Positions 26,149 to 35,252 of a stretch of DNA of 62,647 nt are shown here, piece by piece. A program made the translations under genes and the position numbers. The notes beneath the pieces are model-generated. The model saw only the letters and a list, made by a program, of their open reading frames with translations. It was not told the origin of the DNA and made no database searches. The number at the start of each line of letters is the position of its first letter. The stretch's first letter is position 1. Source of the DNA: Profundicola sp964553105 (GTDB lineage Bacteria; Bacteroidota; Bacteroidia; Flavobacteriales; Weeksellaceae); NCBI GenBank assembly GCA_964553105.1, contig CAZKJO010000005.1, forward strand, positions 1-62,647, in the 5' to 3' direction.

Positions 26149-27542
26149 TATTTAGATTGCCCGATAATTATGGTTGAATGCGCTGGAATTTCCAATCCTC
26201 TTTCAGAAACATTATTATCTGTAGAATCAATTAAATTGGTTTTGATATTCAAACCATTTAATGAAATTTCTGATACATATTGAGAATGCTTCGAATAATT
26301 TTGTAAAACAGCAATAAGGTTATCATTTTTCTTAATAATAAAATGTAATCCTTGATTTTCAGCCTTTAATACTTCAAGCTCAGCTCTCTCTCCATTATTC
26401 CAAAGAGCAGGGTTGTTTTTATAAACCGAGATTAAATTTGTGAAATAATCTGCATATTCATAATTACCCCAATCGATTGGGTCTTTTTCAAAAAACTCTA
26501 GTTGTTTTTTAAATCCTGCTTCCTGACCACTGTAAATTAAAGGCATTCCACCCATAACGTAGGTTAGAACGTTGTAATTCTTTAAATTTAATCCAAACTT
26601 ATCGCTTTCTAAATAATTCCAAGAGTTCTCGTCATGATTCGTTGTGAAATACATGATGATATCATCTGCTTTATATTTTTTATTTCTTTCTTGTACATAG
26701 TTGATTATCGCATTAAAACTTTTATTATTATCAGCAATATCTATCATTAAATCTTTTAATGGCCAACCATATGTCATGTTAAATGCTTGATGTAATTCTG
26801 GTTCTGCACCTTCAGCTAACATAAATACAGGCTTAATTTCCTCTAATTTTTTTCTTGTATCAATCCAAAAATCCATTGGGACCATTTCTGCTACATCACA
26901 TCTAAATCCATCGATGTTTGCTTCTTTAACCCAAAACATCATGGCGTCTTGCATAGCTGCACGCATATCTTGGTTATCATAATTTAAGTCAGCCACATCC
27001 AACCAATCTGTTCCAATCGTTGGAATAGGAGCATTTCCTAAGCTGTCCTTAGTGTAATAATCTAAATTTTCTTTAATCCAAACATTGTCTGGCGATGAAT
27101 GATTAGCAACCCAATCTATAATAACTTTCATATCTAAACCATGTGCCTTATCAACCAAAGCCTTAAAGTCATCCATATTCCCGAATTCAGGGTTGACAGC
27201 TTTATAATCCTTTACGGCATAATAGCTACCCAGACTTCCTTTTCTATTTTTCTCTCCAATCGGATGGATGGGCATCAGCCAAATGATGTCAATTCCCATG
27301 TCTTTTAAGCGCTGTAAATCTTCGGTTACAGCATTAAAACTTCCCTCTTCTGAATACTGACGAATATTTACTTCATAAATCACAGCATTTTTAGCCCAGT
27401 CTGGCTGTTGAATTTGTAAGTTTTCTACCACGGTGGAATCTTTTTCTTGATCTTGAATTATAACTTCTGCTTCATGCTTCTGACATGCAGTAAAAAGCGT
27501 TGTGAGTGAGATAAGAGAAAGGGTGAGTGCCTGTTTGATCAT
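26148..27542 (-). CDS. GH13 alpha-amylase family lipoprotein
   Basis: 464 residues with a lipobox (LTTLFTACQ, Cys about residue 20), so it is membrane anchored outside the cytoplasm. It has a (beta/alpha)8 GH13 domain with the four signature regions: DWVANHSS (about 142), DGFRCDVAEM with nucleophile Asp near 217, MLAEGAEPE with acid/base Glu near 244, and TTNHDENSW with Asp near 304. It hydrolyses or transfers alpha-glucosidic bonds in starch-like glucans. No starch-binding module or SusCD pair is nearby. Promoter TATATTTG at 27579-27572 with TTTG at 27603-27600. Confidence 0.9.
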   Translation of the reverse strand: MIKQALTLSLISLTTLFTACQKHEAEVIIQDQEKDSTVVENLQIQQPDWAKNAVIYEVNIRQYSEEGSFNAVTEDLQRLKDMGIDIIWLMPIHPIGEKNRKGSLGSYYAVKDYKAVNPEFGNMDDFKALVDKAHGLDMKVIIDWVANHSSPDNVWIKENLDYYTKDSLGNAPIPTIGTDWLDVADLNYDNQDMRAAMQDAMMFWVKEANIDGFRCDVAEMVPMDFWIDTRKKLEEIKPVFMLAEGAEPELHQAFNMTYGWPLKDLMIDIADNNKSFNAIINYVQERNKKYKADDIIMYFTTNHDENSWNYLESDKFGLNLKNYNVLTYVMGGMPLIYSGQEAGFKKQLEFFEKDPIDWGNYEYADYFTNLISVYKNNPALWNNGERAELEVLKAENQGLHFIIKKNDNLIAVLQNYSKHSQYVSEISLNGLNIKTNLIDSTDNNVSERGLEIPAHSTIIIGQSK

Positions 27543-27571
27543 TATATTGGAGTTTTATTTTTGATTGGTTA

Positions 27572-27603
27572 CAAATATAGCAGAAACCTTGCCTAATAAC
27601 AAA
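27572..27603 (-). promoter_or_regulatory. Housekeeping promoter of the GH13-formyltransferase unit
   Basis: Minus-strand TTTG (27603-27600), 20-nt spacer, TATATTTG (27579-27572), 29 nt before the ATG at 27542. Confidence 0.6.
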
Positions 27604-27622
27604 TGAAGAAAAATTTAAATTT

Positions 27623-28285
27623 TTAATCTAAAGTATGTTCCTTTTGCTTATAAAACTTGGGCATCGTCTTCCATAAATACACATCTAGAAGACATTTCAC
27701 CCTAGCTAAATACTCTCTAATATGTGTTTTAATAGAGTTATTAATTCTAACAGCCTGTGCATTATATCCTATGGCGTTCATGTCATGATGTTTTGCTATG
27801 AATAAGGCGCGTTCATTATGAAATGGCTGCGAAACAATGATGATATCCTTTTGTCCAAATACTTCCTTAGCTCTAATGACGGAGTCTAAGGTGCTAAATC
27901 CGGCAAAGTCCTCAACTATAGCGCTTTCTGGAACTCCTAGATGTATGAGGTAATTTTTCATATCTCGAGTTTCATTATATTCCATTACGCTGTTATCACC
28001 AGAAACTATGATGAAACTAACTTTATCTTCATCATAGAGTCTTTTAACGGCTTCCATTCTATATTTAAAAAAGCGATTTATTCCACCACCAACAACATAC
28101 TTAGAAGTACCTAATACAAGTGCTGTTTTGGTAGGCTCAATCGTTTGAATATCATTGGTGATTTGATCTCGAGTAGAATAGCTAATATACTCATAGCTGC
28201 CTACTAAAATTATTAATAGTATCACCAGAGCAGTAAAGAAAGTAATGCTTAAGTACTTCAGAAAAGCTTTAATCTTCTTCGTCAT
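27623..28285 (-). CDS. SanA/YdcF family (DUF218) envelope protein
   Basis: 220 residues. One N-terminal membrane helix (about 13-32), then a DUF218 domain: TALVLGTSKYVVGGGIN (about 53-69), FIIVSGDNSVMEYNETRDM, DFAGFSTLDSVIRAKEVF and IIIVSQPFHNERALFIAKH. SanA of E. coli affects the envelope permeability barrier; related ElyC is linked to peptidoglycan or ECA lipid carriers. It overlaps the rmuC stop by 17 bases and is co-transcribed with it. Confidence 0.88.
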   Translation of the reverse strand: MTKKIKAFLKYLSITFFTALVILLIILVGSYEYISYSTRDQITNDIQTIEPTKTALVLGTSKYVVGGGINRFFKYRMEAVKRLYDEDKVSFIIVSGDNSVMEYNETRDMKNYLIHLGVPESAIVEDFAGFSTLDSVIRAKEVFGQKDIIIVSQPFHNERALFIAKHHDMNAIGYNAQAVRINNSIKTHIREYLARVKCLLDVYLWKTMPKFYKQKEHTLD

Positions 28286-29747
28286 TATCTAAATCAACGT
28301 TTTTAAGAATGTTTTCGTCTATCTGCTTACTAGCTTTTGCACCTAATTTTTTAAGCTTTTGAATATTCTTAAATAAATTTCTATTTCCAGTGAGTTTTTT
28401 CATTGCGGAATCATAGGAACCTTTAGCTGTATCCATTTGATTTCCAACTTTAACCAACTCATTTAATAAATTAGCGAAGGTATCGTATAACAAACCAGCC
28501 TGTGTGGCAATGTCAATAGCATTTTTCTTCTGTTTCTCATTTTGCCATAGGGTATCAATTGTTCTTAAGACTGCCAATAGAGTAGTGGGAGTAACCAAAA
28601 TAATATTTTTCTCAAAAGCATCGCGATAGATTGAAGGCGAAGTCTGAGAGGCAAGCGCAAAGGCACTTTCTATAGGAATAAACAGCATCACAAAATCCAA
28701 AGAGTCCATTTCGTAGAGTTTGTGGTAATTCTTGCTACTTAATTGATCGATGTGACGCTCAATTGATCTGTAATGCATTTTCTGCCACTGTGCTCGCTCA
28801 TCATTTTCACTTGAGTTAACATACTTTTCATAGGCTATTAATGAAACTTTGGAATCAATGATGATCTTCTTATTGCCTGGGAGATGTATAACCACATCGG
28901 GTAAAACTCTTTTCCCATCTTCTGTCTGAAATGATTGTTGCACAAAATATTCTTGGTCTTTTTGTAATCCAGATTTCTCCAATACAGATTCAAGGATCAT
29001 CTCTCCCCAGTTTCCTTGAGTTTTAGATTCACCTTTTAAGGCACGTGTCAAATTATTTGCTTCTTTAGACATTTGCTCGTTGAGTTCTTTGAGTCCAATA
29101 ATTTGTTGACGAAGTTTTGCGCCATGCTCAATACTTTCTTTGTGCGTATTCTCAACTCGTTTTTCAAATCCTTGAATTCTTTCTTGCAAAGGATGTAAAA
29201 GAACGCTTAAGTTTTCTTGGTTTTGTTTGGCGAACTTTTCTGATTTCTCATCTAAAATCCTTTGCGCTAAATTTTCAAATTCTGAACTGAATCTTTTATT
29301 TAATTCTTCTAACTGAACTCGTTCTTCATTTAATTTTTTAGTTAAATTTTGATTTTCGGAATTCGCTTTGGTCAAAGATATTTGCAAGTCATTCCTAAGT
29401 AATTCATTTTCGTAGCGCTGGTTGTTAAGTTTTATAATTTCCGTCTTGAACTCCTCAATTCTGTTCTCAAGACTTTCTTTTAGGGTAGACAAAGAAGTGA
29501 TGTCTTGCGCCATCAACGAATTATCTTTTTGTAATCTTTCAATGGTAGCATTTAGGTTAAATAATTGTTTCTCTGTTGCTTGTTTATATTCATTGTAAGT
29601 TTCTTTTAATAAATCTTCTCTATCTATTATTTGATTTAATCTTGAATTAAACTGATTCTTCAAAAAAATGAAGACCAAATAGATAACAACAATCATTAAA
29701 AGGATAACAATCAACAACATCCAAAAGGTATCGGCAAGATTCGGCAT
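28269..29747 (-). CDS. rmuC: RmuC family DNA recombination protein
   Basis: 492 residues. An N-terminal membrane anchor (about 10-30), a long coiled coil (about 35-225, heptads such as ENQNLTKKLNEERVQLEELN), and the RmuC nuclease-like domain (about 240-460) with GNWGEMILESVLEKSGL, DGKRVLPDVVIHLP, IIIDSKVSLIAYEKYV and MLFIPIESAFALA. The D...DSK pattern is that of a restriction-endonuclease-like fold. RmuC limits inversions at inverted repeats. It is divergent from the DUF4126 gene with 48 bases between. Confidence 0.93.
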   Translation of the reverse strand: MPNLADTFWMLLIVILLMIVVIYLVFIFLKNQFNSRLNQIIDREDLLKETYNEYKQATEKQLFNLNATIERLQKDNSLMAQDITSLSTLKESLENRIEEFKTEIIKLNNQRYENELLRNDLQISLTKANSENQNLTKKLNEERVQLEELNKRFSSEFENLAQRILDEKSEKFAKQNQENLSVLLHPLQERIQGFEKRVENTHKESIEHGAKLRQQIIGLKELNEQMSKEANNLTRALKGESKTQGNWGEMILESVLEKSGLQKDQEYFVQQSFQTEDGKRVLPDVVIHLPGNKKIIIDSKVSLIAYEKYVNSSENDERAQWQKMHYRSIERHIDQLSSKNYHKLYEMDSLDFVMLFIPIESAFALASQTSPSIYRDAFEKNIILVTPTTLLAVLRTIDTLWQNEKQKKNAIDIATQAGLLYDTFANLLNELVKVGNQMDTAKGSYDSAMKKLTGNRNLFKNIQKLKKLGAKASKQIDENILKNVDLDNDEED

Positions 29748-29795
29748 AAAAATTGTTAAAATAATGTAAAAATCAATCTAATTTACGACTATAAT

Positions 29796-30389
29796 ATGGA
29801 TTTTATAATAGAAAACGGACAAATGCTAATAGCTTTTTTCCTTGGTATTGGTCTCGCTGCATCGGCGGGCTTTCGTGTGTTTCTTCCACTTTTTGCGCTA
29901 AGTTTAGCTGCTAAATTTGGATTTGATCTCAACGAGGAATGGGCTTGGGTAGGTAGCTGGACGGCTATCATTACCTTGGGCGTAGCAACTTTGGTAGAGA
30001 TTGGAGCTTACTTTATACCTTGGATAGATAATCTTTTAGACTCTATTGCTATTCCTTTGGCAGGAATCGCGGGAACGATGCTGATGGCTTTGTCATTAGG
30101 CGATGCGAGTTCGGAAGTTATACAATGGGGATTGGCCATAATTGCAGGTGGAGGTACAGCAGCCGCGGTGAAAGGTACCGCAGCAAGTGCTCGTATGGCT
30201 TCTACGGCTACCACAGGTGGTACAGGGAACTTTGTCGTCTCTTCTACAGAAACGGCAGCAGCCGGTATATTGAGTGTCACTGCTATTGTTTTTCCAATCT
30301 TGGCATTTGTTTTAGTTTTAGTAGTTTTCTACTATATCTACAAAGGTTGGAAGTATATAGATAATAAAAGAAAAAGAGCTTCAAGTTAG
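29796..30389 (+). CDS. DUF4126 membrane protein
   Basis: 197 residues with about five hydrophobic segments. The first (LIAFFLGIGLAASAGFRVFLP) and the Ala/Gly-rich central helix-hairpin (AIIAGGGTAAAVKGTAASAR) match DUF4126, a family of uncharacterised small-residue-rich membrane proteins. A single gene, with its own downstream terminator. Confidence 0.85.
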   Translation: MDFIIENGQMLIAFFLGIGLAASAGFRVFLPLFALSLAAKFGFDLNEEWAWVGSWTAIITLGVATLVEIGAYFIPWIDNLLDSIAIPLAGIAGTMLMALSLGDASSEVIQWGLAIIAGGGTAAAVKGTAASARMASTATTGGTGNFVVSSTETAAAGILSVTAIVFPILAFVLVLVVFYYIYKGWKYIDNKRKRASS

Positions 30390-30412
30390 TTTTAAGGCTC
30401 AATGCAAAATAT

Positions 30413-30442
30413 AAACTCCGTATTATTTACGGAGTTTTTTTT
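30413..30442 (+). terminator. Intrinsic terminator between convergent genes
   Basis: Perfect 10-bp stem AAACTCCGTA / TACGGAGTTT (30413-30422 with 30428-30437), loop TTATT, then a T run. Confidence 0.92.
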
Positions 30443-30451
30443 GCTAAATAC

Positions 30452-31720
30452 CTATTCTTTTTCCATTTGTGAATCAATAAAAGGAATTCTTGGAGCTAAA
30501 AAGTAACCGGTTAAACTTGCAAATAATATAGGTATAAAATGTCCAAAACCCGTTAATGTGGCTAGTAAGATAGTAGTACTCATGGGAGTACGTGTTACGC
30601 AAGCATTCACCGCAGCCATGCAACTTACAACAGCTAGTGATAGATTTATACTTGGCATCACTTGATGAAGAATAAGTCCTAACGTAGCTCCTACAAAGAA
30701 TAGCGGAATAATAAAACCACCTCGCCAACCTGAAGTTACGGTGATGGATATCGCCATGATTTTAAAAACTAAAATGGCAAATAACATGGTTAATGAAAAA
30801 TCGCCCTGCAGAAGTTCATTAATCTCATAGTGACCAAAATATCGCGTTATAGGAAAATAAAAAGCTATAATACCAAGTAGAATTCCACCAATTAAAGTTT
30901 TAATATAAATAGGGATAGGTCTTTTATCGAAAATTAGTTTAAAAAATTTTGTAGAAAAAATAAACACCCATCCTATGAATGCGCCAAGAATCGCAAAAAC
31001 TACAGCATAGCCAAAATCAAATAAGCCTGAATATTTATAAGTTGATAATTCCCAAGTGGGTCCCAAGCCTAATTGAATAATTAAGGCAAAGATCAAATAA
31101 CTGAATGAACTAGCCACAAACGCAGGTATAATCGCTCTATAATATTGTACGGCATGCTTATGATGTAAGATTTCTAAAGAAAATAAGCTTCCACCCAACG
31201 GAGCACCAAATAATGCGGTAAATCCAGAAGCCATACCAGCAATGCTCATGGATCGTAGTTCTTCTCCCTTGAGTCTAAATAGTTTTCCTAACCAAGTTCC
31301 AGTAGACCCCGTTACTTGAACCAAAGGTGCTTCAGGACCTAGGCTTCCTCCTGCTGCGACACAAAATAAGGAGGAAAGCACCATAGATGGATTGTTCTTG
31401 GGGTTTAATTTTCCTTTGTTAAATCTTATGTTGTTTACAATTAAATTTAATTCTCCAGGATCACCAAAAAAGTGAATTACCAGTCCAGCTAGCAGACCGC
31501 AAATTGCCATAATTGGAATTACCACCCATCCAGTAAAAAATTCTAATTTATGAGTTAGAAACATAAGAAGAACCCAATACACGCCCGCAATTAAACCACC
31601 TAGCAATCCCAAAAATGCCCAAAGCAAGAAAGTTCGACTAAAAACGAAGGGGTTGTAGCGAATAGGTTGATCTAAAATATCCAAATACTTTACTATTTTC
31701 CTTCTTCGTTTTAGCTTCAC
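30452..31720 (-). CDS. clcA: ClC-family chloride channel or H+/Cl- antiporter
   Basis: 422 residues, about ten helices. ClC selectivity-filter motifs: GGSLGPEAPLVQ (helix N2 region, about 138-149) and GWRGGFIIPLFFVGA (about 338-352), with VTRTPMSTTILL near 392. No CBS domains follow. The Glu of GPEAP is the gating glutamate. Single gene. Confidence 0.9.
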   Translation of the reverse strand: MKLKRRRKIVKYLDILDQPIRYNPFVFSRTFLLWAFLGLLGGLIAGVYWVLLMFLTHKLEFFTGWVVIPIMAICGLLAGLVIHFFGDPGELNLIVNNIRFNKGKLNPKNNPSMVLSSLFCVAAGGSLGPEAPLVQVTGSTGTWLGKLFRLKGEELRSMSIAGMASGFTALFGAPLGGSLFSLEILHHKHAVQYYRAIIPAFVASSFSYLIFALIIQLGLGPTWELSTYKYSGLFDFGYAVVFAILGAFIGWVFIFSTKFFKLIFDKRPIPIYIKTLIGGILLGIIAFYFPITRYFGHYEINELLQGDFSLTMLFAILVFKIMAISITVTSGWRGGFIIPLFFVGATLGLILHQVMPSINLSLAVVSCMAAVNACVTRTPMSTTILLATLTGFGHFIPILFASLTGYFLAPRIPFIDSQMEKE

Positions 31721-31786
31721 AGGTTAGCTTTAATAGTTTTTTTGAATTTAGTTTACTTAATCTGATATATTTAGATAATATCTGCT

Positions 31787-32404
31787 TTAATCGTGAATAA
31801 ACTCTTCTTTGTTATACTTAACTCCAGCAGGAATCCTAATGTTTAATCGATTTTCTGAAGGAACTATTGGACAGCTATAGTCGTAGTAATTATAAGCACA
31901 ATAAGGTTGATAGGCTTTGTTGAAGTCGATAATAATTTTTTCTGAGTTTGTTTTACTCAAATCAATATACCTTCCTCCTGCATAGGTTTCTATATCATTT
32001 GTTTCATCATAAAAAGGTAAGAATAAATGATCTTTATATTCTTCCATATCTTTGATAGTCTGATTTTGATAAATCGTCAGACTATGACTTTTTCCATCTA
32101 ATTTAAAGTTTGCTTTAGCATAAGCTAAATAAGTTTGTGTTTTACCCGATGAGGTAGGCATTTGAAATGGCTGAGCATCTGTAATTCTCTCGAAATCCGC
32201 TTCAACTCTATATTCAGGATTAATAGGAAAAAAGGGATGATATTTAAAATTCTCAAAGAATTTACCTCTTAGAGGTGTTTTCTCTTTGTCCAAATATTCT
32301 TTATTTAATTCTGCTTGAAACTCTTTGACTTCTTGCTTATGAGCTTCATTGTTCATAGGCTTGCAATTGCACAGTACAATTAAAAATATAATAAGATATT
32401 TCAT
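31787..32404 (-). CDS. DUF1684 lipoprotein
   Basis: 205 residues. Lipobox-like IVLCNC (Cys about 12-14) at the N-terminus. The mature protein follows DUF1684: RYIDLSK, IDFNKAYQPYCAYNYYDYSC (about 167-186) and CPIVPSENRLNIRIPAGVKY. The YNP/YQPYCAYN and CP.P..NRL stretches are family hallmarks. Function unknown; family members are secreted and compact. Confidence 0.87.
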   Translation of the reverse strand: MKYLIIFLIVLCNCKPMNNEAHKQEVKEFQAELNKEYLDKEKTPLRGKFFENFKYHPFFPINPEYRVEADFERITDAQPFQMPTSSGKTQTYLAYAKANFKLDGKSHSLTIYQNQTIKDMEEYKDHLFLPFYDETNDIETYAGGRYIDLSKTNSEKIIIDFNKAYQPYCAYNYYDYSCPIVPSENRLNIRIPAGVKYNKEEFIHD

Positions 32405-32461
32405 CGAATTTTTAATTAAGACTTAAAGGTATTAATTAAGTCCATAAGAACTAATAATTAA

Positions 32462-32492
32462 GCAAAAAAAATGCCCGAATTTTCGGGCATTT
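32462..32492 (-). terminator. Intrinsic terminator after the DUF937 gene
   Basis: 10-bp stem AAATGCCCGA / TCGGGCATTT (32469-32478 with 32483-32492). The A-run at 32464-32471 gives eight U on the minus-strand transcript. Confidence 0.92.
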
Positions 32493-32514
32493 AAGTTTTA
32501 TCTATATAAAAGAA

Positions 32515-33105
32515 TTATTTCTTGAAGAATCCTCCTAATAATTTAGATCCAAGATCCATGGCTTCATCCATGATACTACCATCTCCATTAGAATCTAACA
32601 TTTGCTCAATCATGCTTAATTCTGTTCCATTGGTTTGTTGCATTCCACCTAATAGACCTCCTAACAATCCAGAAATACCATTTTGGTCGATATTGTTGGT
32701 TTGTTTTTCTTTTCCTAAGAAACCCATAACAATAGGAGCTAAGGTTGCAAGAATCTGCAATACGTTACCAGTAGATAAGCCTGATTGTTTACTAATGTTT
32801 TTCGCAACTTGATTTTGTTTATCACCGAAAACGTGACCTAAGATACCTAATCCATCAGCCATATTTCCGCTATTTAATAACCCATCGATATTGTTTAATA
32901 CAGAGCCCGGATGCTCGTTTAGAGCCTTGTCTAAATTGGCTGCACCTTCTGGTGTCGAAGCGTTTTTATTCATTTGGCTTAATAGGAAAGGTAAAGCTAA
33001 AGAAACTGCAGATGAAACGCTTGAATCACTTGCGCCTGTTTGTTTACTTAATCCTCCAATTAATTGTTGTCCTACAGGACCTGATACTAAATCTAATAAA
33101 TTCAT
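32515..33105 (-). CDS. DUF937 (YidB-like) protein
   Basis: 196 residues, rich in Gly, Leu, Ser and Asn: LVSGPVGQQLIGGLSKQTGA at the start, VSLALPFLLSQMNKNAS, and LAPIVMGFLGKEKQ. It ends in a low-complexity LGGLLGGMQQ stretch and a Ca-binding-like SNGDGSIMDEAM. This is the DUF937 pattern. Cytosolic, function unknown. Confidence 0.87.
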   Translation of the reverse strand: MNLLDLVSGPVGQQLIGGLSKQTGASDSSVSSAVSLALPFLLSQMNKNASTPEGAANLDKALNEHPGSVLNNIDGLLNSGNMADGLGILGHVFGDKQNQVAKNISKQSGLSTGNVLQILATLAPIVMGFLGKEKQTNNIDQNGISGLLGGLLGGMQQTNGTELSMIEQMLDSNGDGSIMDEAMDLGSKLLGGFFKK

Positions 33106-33125
33106 AATAATATATTTTTAAGTTG

Positions 33126-33704
33126 TTATTTTATAGAAGTTTTTTCTTCCAGTACTTCTAAACTTTCTGGGTCGAGGAGAACATTTATATCTGCTCTCAT
33201 CACTCTTTTTTCGTAGCATTTGCCTTGTAATTTTACATCTGCGGCAATACCATCTTTTGTTAATTTATATTGTCTTTTAGAAAACTGAATATTAAAACTT
33301 TGTGGACACTTGTTCATCACGTGTTCTTCAATAACGGGTTTAATAAAAGATTGAAAAACTTTTGCTTTTATATGTTTTCCTTCAATGCTTCTATAGCCAG
33401 GAAATAAGCTATCCAATTTTACTCTATCTACGCGATAAAACGGGTTGATCATCGTAAAACCATTTTGTTTCATCAATTGACCGAAATAAACGTATTCTAT
33501 ATCCTCATTTACAATATACCAATCCTTTGAGAGCTGACTTTCTAGCTCGCTTTCCATGCGTCTGTCGAAAAATGTATTGGTGGAAACCTTTCTAGATCTG
33601 TCTAGAAACATTCCTCTTTCAGCATCTTTTAATGCAATATAACCACCTTGATTACAAGATGTGGCTATGAGCAATAGAAGTATAGGAATTAAGAAATATC
33701 TCAT
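33126..33704 (-). CDS. Lipoprotein, unknown function
   Basis: 192 residues with a clear lipobox (LLLLIATSCNQ, Cys about 17). The mature part is mixed alpha/beta (DWYIVNEDIEYVYFG, TMINPFYRVDRVKL). No family recognised. It overlaps the TerB-like gene by 4 bases. Confidence 0.7.
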   Translation of the reverse strand: MRYFLIPILLLLIATSCNQGGYIALKDAERGMFLDRSRKVSTNTFFDRRMESELESQLSKDWYIVNEDIEYVYFGQLMKQNGFTMINPFYRVDRVKLDSLFPGYRSIEGKHIKAKVFQSFIKPVIEEHVMNKCPQSFNIQFSKRQYKLTKDGIAADVKLQGKCYEKRVMRADINVLLDPESLEVLEEKTSIK

Positions 33705-34024
33705 AAGGAATTGGCAGAAATAAATTCATTCACACGGTCAATGAAATTCATTTCTTGTTCATTAATAACTTTATCACTATTGGCTAACTCATTCAATAAA
33801 GTCTGAAAATATTTTAATTTCTCAGGCGATAATGACTGAACCGCTTTAATAGCATCTTCTTTCTTAAAGTTTTCTAATTTATCTAGAAAACCAGTGTCCC
33901 AATCAAATTCTTCAACAATTGCTTCTAAAAACTCAACTTCTTTTTCGTGTATGTCATCGTCCGAACGAATTAACTCGTCCATGGCTTTAAGCATCGAAAT
34001 TTTTTCTTCTTCTGTAAATATCAT
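33701..34024 (-). CDS. TerB-like helical protein
   Basis: 107 residues, all-helical. SDDDIHEKEVEFLEAIVEEF (about 21-40) and NSDKVINEQEMNFIDRVNEF match the repeated acidic motif of TerB-like (tellurite-resistance TerB) domains, which may bind divalent metals through paired acidic residues. First gene of a unit with the following lipoprotein. Confidence 0.75.
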   Translation of the reverse strand: MIFTEEEKISMLKAMDELIRSDDDIHEKEVEFLEAIVEEFDWDTGFLDKLENFKKEDAIKAVQSLSPEKLKYFQTLLNELANSDKVINEQEMNFIDRVNEFISANSL

Positions 34025-34142
34025 GTATTAAAATCTAAAGGTTTTCAAAATTAACAATTTAAATCGCAAAATACAATTTATTAGCTTCTATAAAGTTTGA
34101 ACAATGAACTTACACTACTTTTCAAATTTTGTTCCAAGAGTG

Positions 34143-34150
34143 TATATTTG
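34143..34150 (+). promoter_or_regulatory. -7 box of the SRPBCC gene
   Basis: TATATTTG, 16 nt before the ATG at 34167. It shows that the in-frame ATG at 34104 lies upstream of the transcript. Confidence 0.6.
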
Positions 34151-34166
34151 TAAAAACTATCAAGTT

Positions 34167-35201
34167 ATGAGGAATCTTTTGTTTGCTTTATTGTTATTAG
34201 TGGTTGCCCTAGCGGTTTTGCCTCTCTTTTTACCTAAGTCTATGTATGTAGAAGAGGAGTATATATTAGATGCGCCAGTAGAAAAGGTATATAGTCACTT
34301 CAACGATTTGCGAAAATTCACCAAGTTTGATGCATGGGTACAAAAAGATTCTACCATATCTTTAGAATTTTCATCCCCTTCATATGGTGAGGAGGCTTAT
34401 TTTTCTTGGAAAAGTAAGGATAGTGAGTTAGGCAATGGAAGTATGACCATTACCGAAACCAAGCCAAACGAATTCATTTATTATAATGTCAACTTCGACG
34501 ATAAAGAAGGAAATCTTACCGAAGTGATATTTCAACGAATGGACGATGATAAAACTAGAGTTATTTGGTCTTTCGATAGTGCTGAGGTAGGTTATCCTTT
34601 TCAAGTTTATAATCTAATTATGAAAGGTTCAGTGAAGGCTAATTTGAAAAAAGGTTTAGAGAATTTAAATGCTATATTAAATAAACCTGTAGAACTTGAT
34701 TATAGCAACCAAAATGTAGAAAAAGGAGGTTTTCAAATTGTAGAACAAGGTTCAAAGAAATTATTCGGAGTTATTCAGCAAACGAGTATTGCAGGAGAAG
34801 AAATGAACATGGCGATGAATGAGACTTTTGGCTTAGTGAAAAGTTATTTGGTGGATGCCAACGGATTAAGCGAAGAACAAATTGGAAAACCGGTAGTTCT
34901 ATGGAAACAATTTGATATGGAAGCTGATAATGCTTTGTTCTATTGTGGATATATTTTTAATGAAGAAGTTCCGGAGTTAGATGATTTAGAATATGTGGAC
35001 ATACCAGAAGGTAAGTTTTTAACAACATTTCATAATGGTTCCTATGATTCACTGTATGTAACCTATAATAGACTGCGTAAATTTGCCTATGTTCAGCAGT
35101 TTGAATTGTCGAATGATACATTTAATGTTTACTTAAATGACCCTGAAAATACGGCAGAAGACGATCTTAAAACACAAGTTTTTATTCCTATTCTAGAGTG
35201 A
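34167..35201 (+). CDS. SRPBCC (polyketide cyclase-like) protein fused to a GyrI-like domain
   Basis: 344 residues from ATG 34167. An N-terminal membrane helix (NLLFALLLLVVALAVLPLFL) is followed by an SRPBCC/START-like fold (about 25-170: DAPVEKVYSHFNDLRKFTKF, YYNVNFDDKEGN). The C-terminal half (about 190-344: GVIQQTSIAGEEM, EGKFLTTFHNGSYDSLYVTY) resembles GyrI-like/effector-binding domains, which bind small hydrophobic ligands. The upstream ATG at 34104 is rejected because the -7 box lies after it. Confidence 0.8.
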   Translation: MRNLLFALLLLVVALAVLPLFLPKSMYVEEEYILDAPVEKVYSHFNDLRKFTKFDAWVQKDSTISLEFSSPSYGEEAYFSWKSKDSELGNGSMTITETKPNEFIYYNVNFDDKEGNLTEVIFQRMDDDKTRVIWSFDSAEVGYPFQVYNLIMKGSVKANLKKGLENLNAILNKPVELDYSNQNVEKGGFQIVEQGSKKLFGVIQQTSIAGEEMNMAMNETFGLVKSYLVDANGLSEEQIGKPVVLWKQFDMEADNALFYCGYIFNEEVPELDDLEYVDIPEGKFLTTFHNGSYDSLYVTYNRLRKFAYVQQFELSNDTFNVYLNDPENTAEDDLKTQVFIPILE

Positions 35202-35252
35202 GATTTTATTAATATAACAAATTTATACTAAACACTTTTATTTGCTTTATCA

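Noticed and set aside
34104..34167. ATG upstream start for the SRPBCC protein
   Set aside because: The -7 box at 34143-34150 is downstream of it, so it is not on the transcript.
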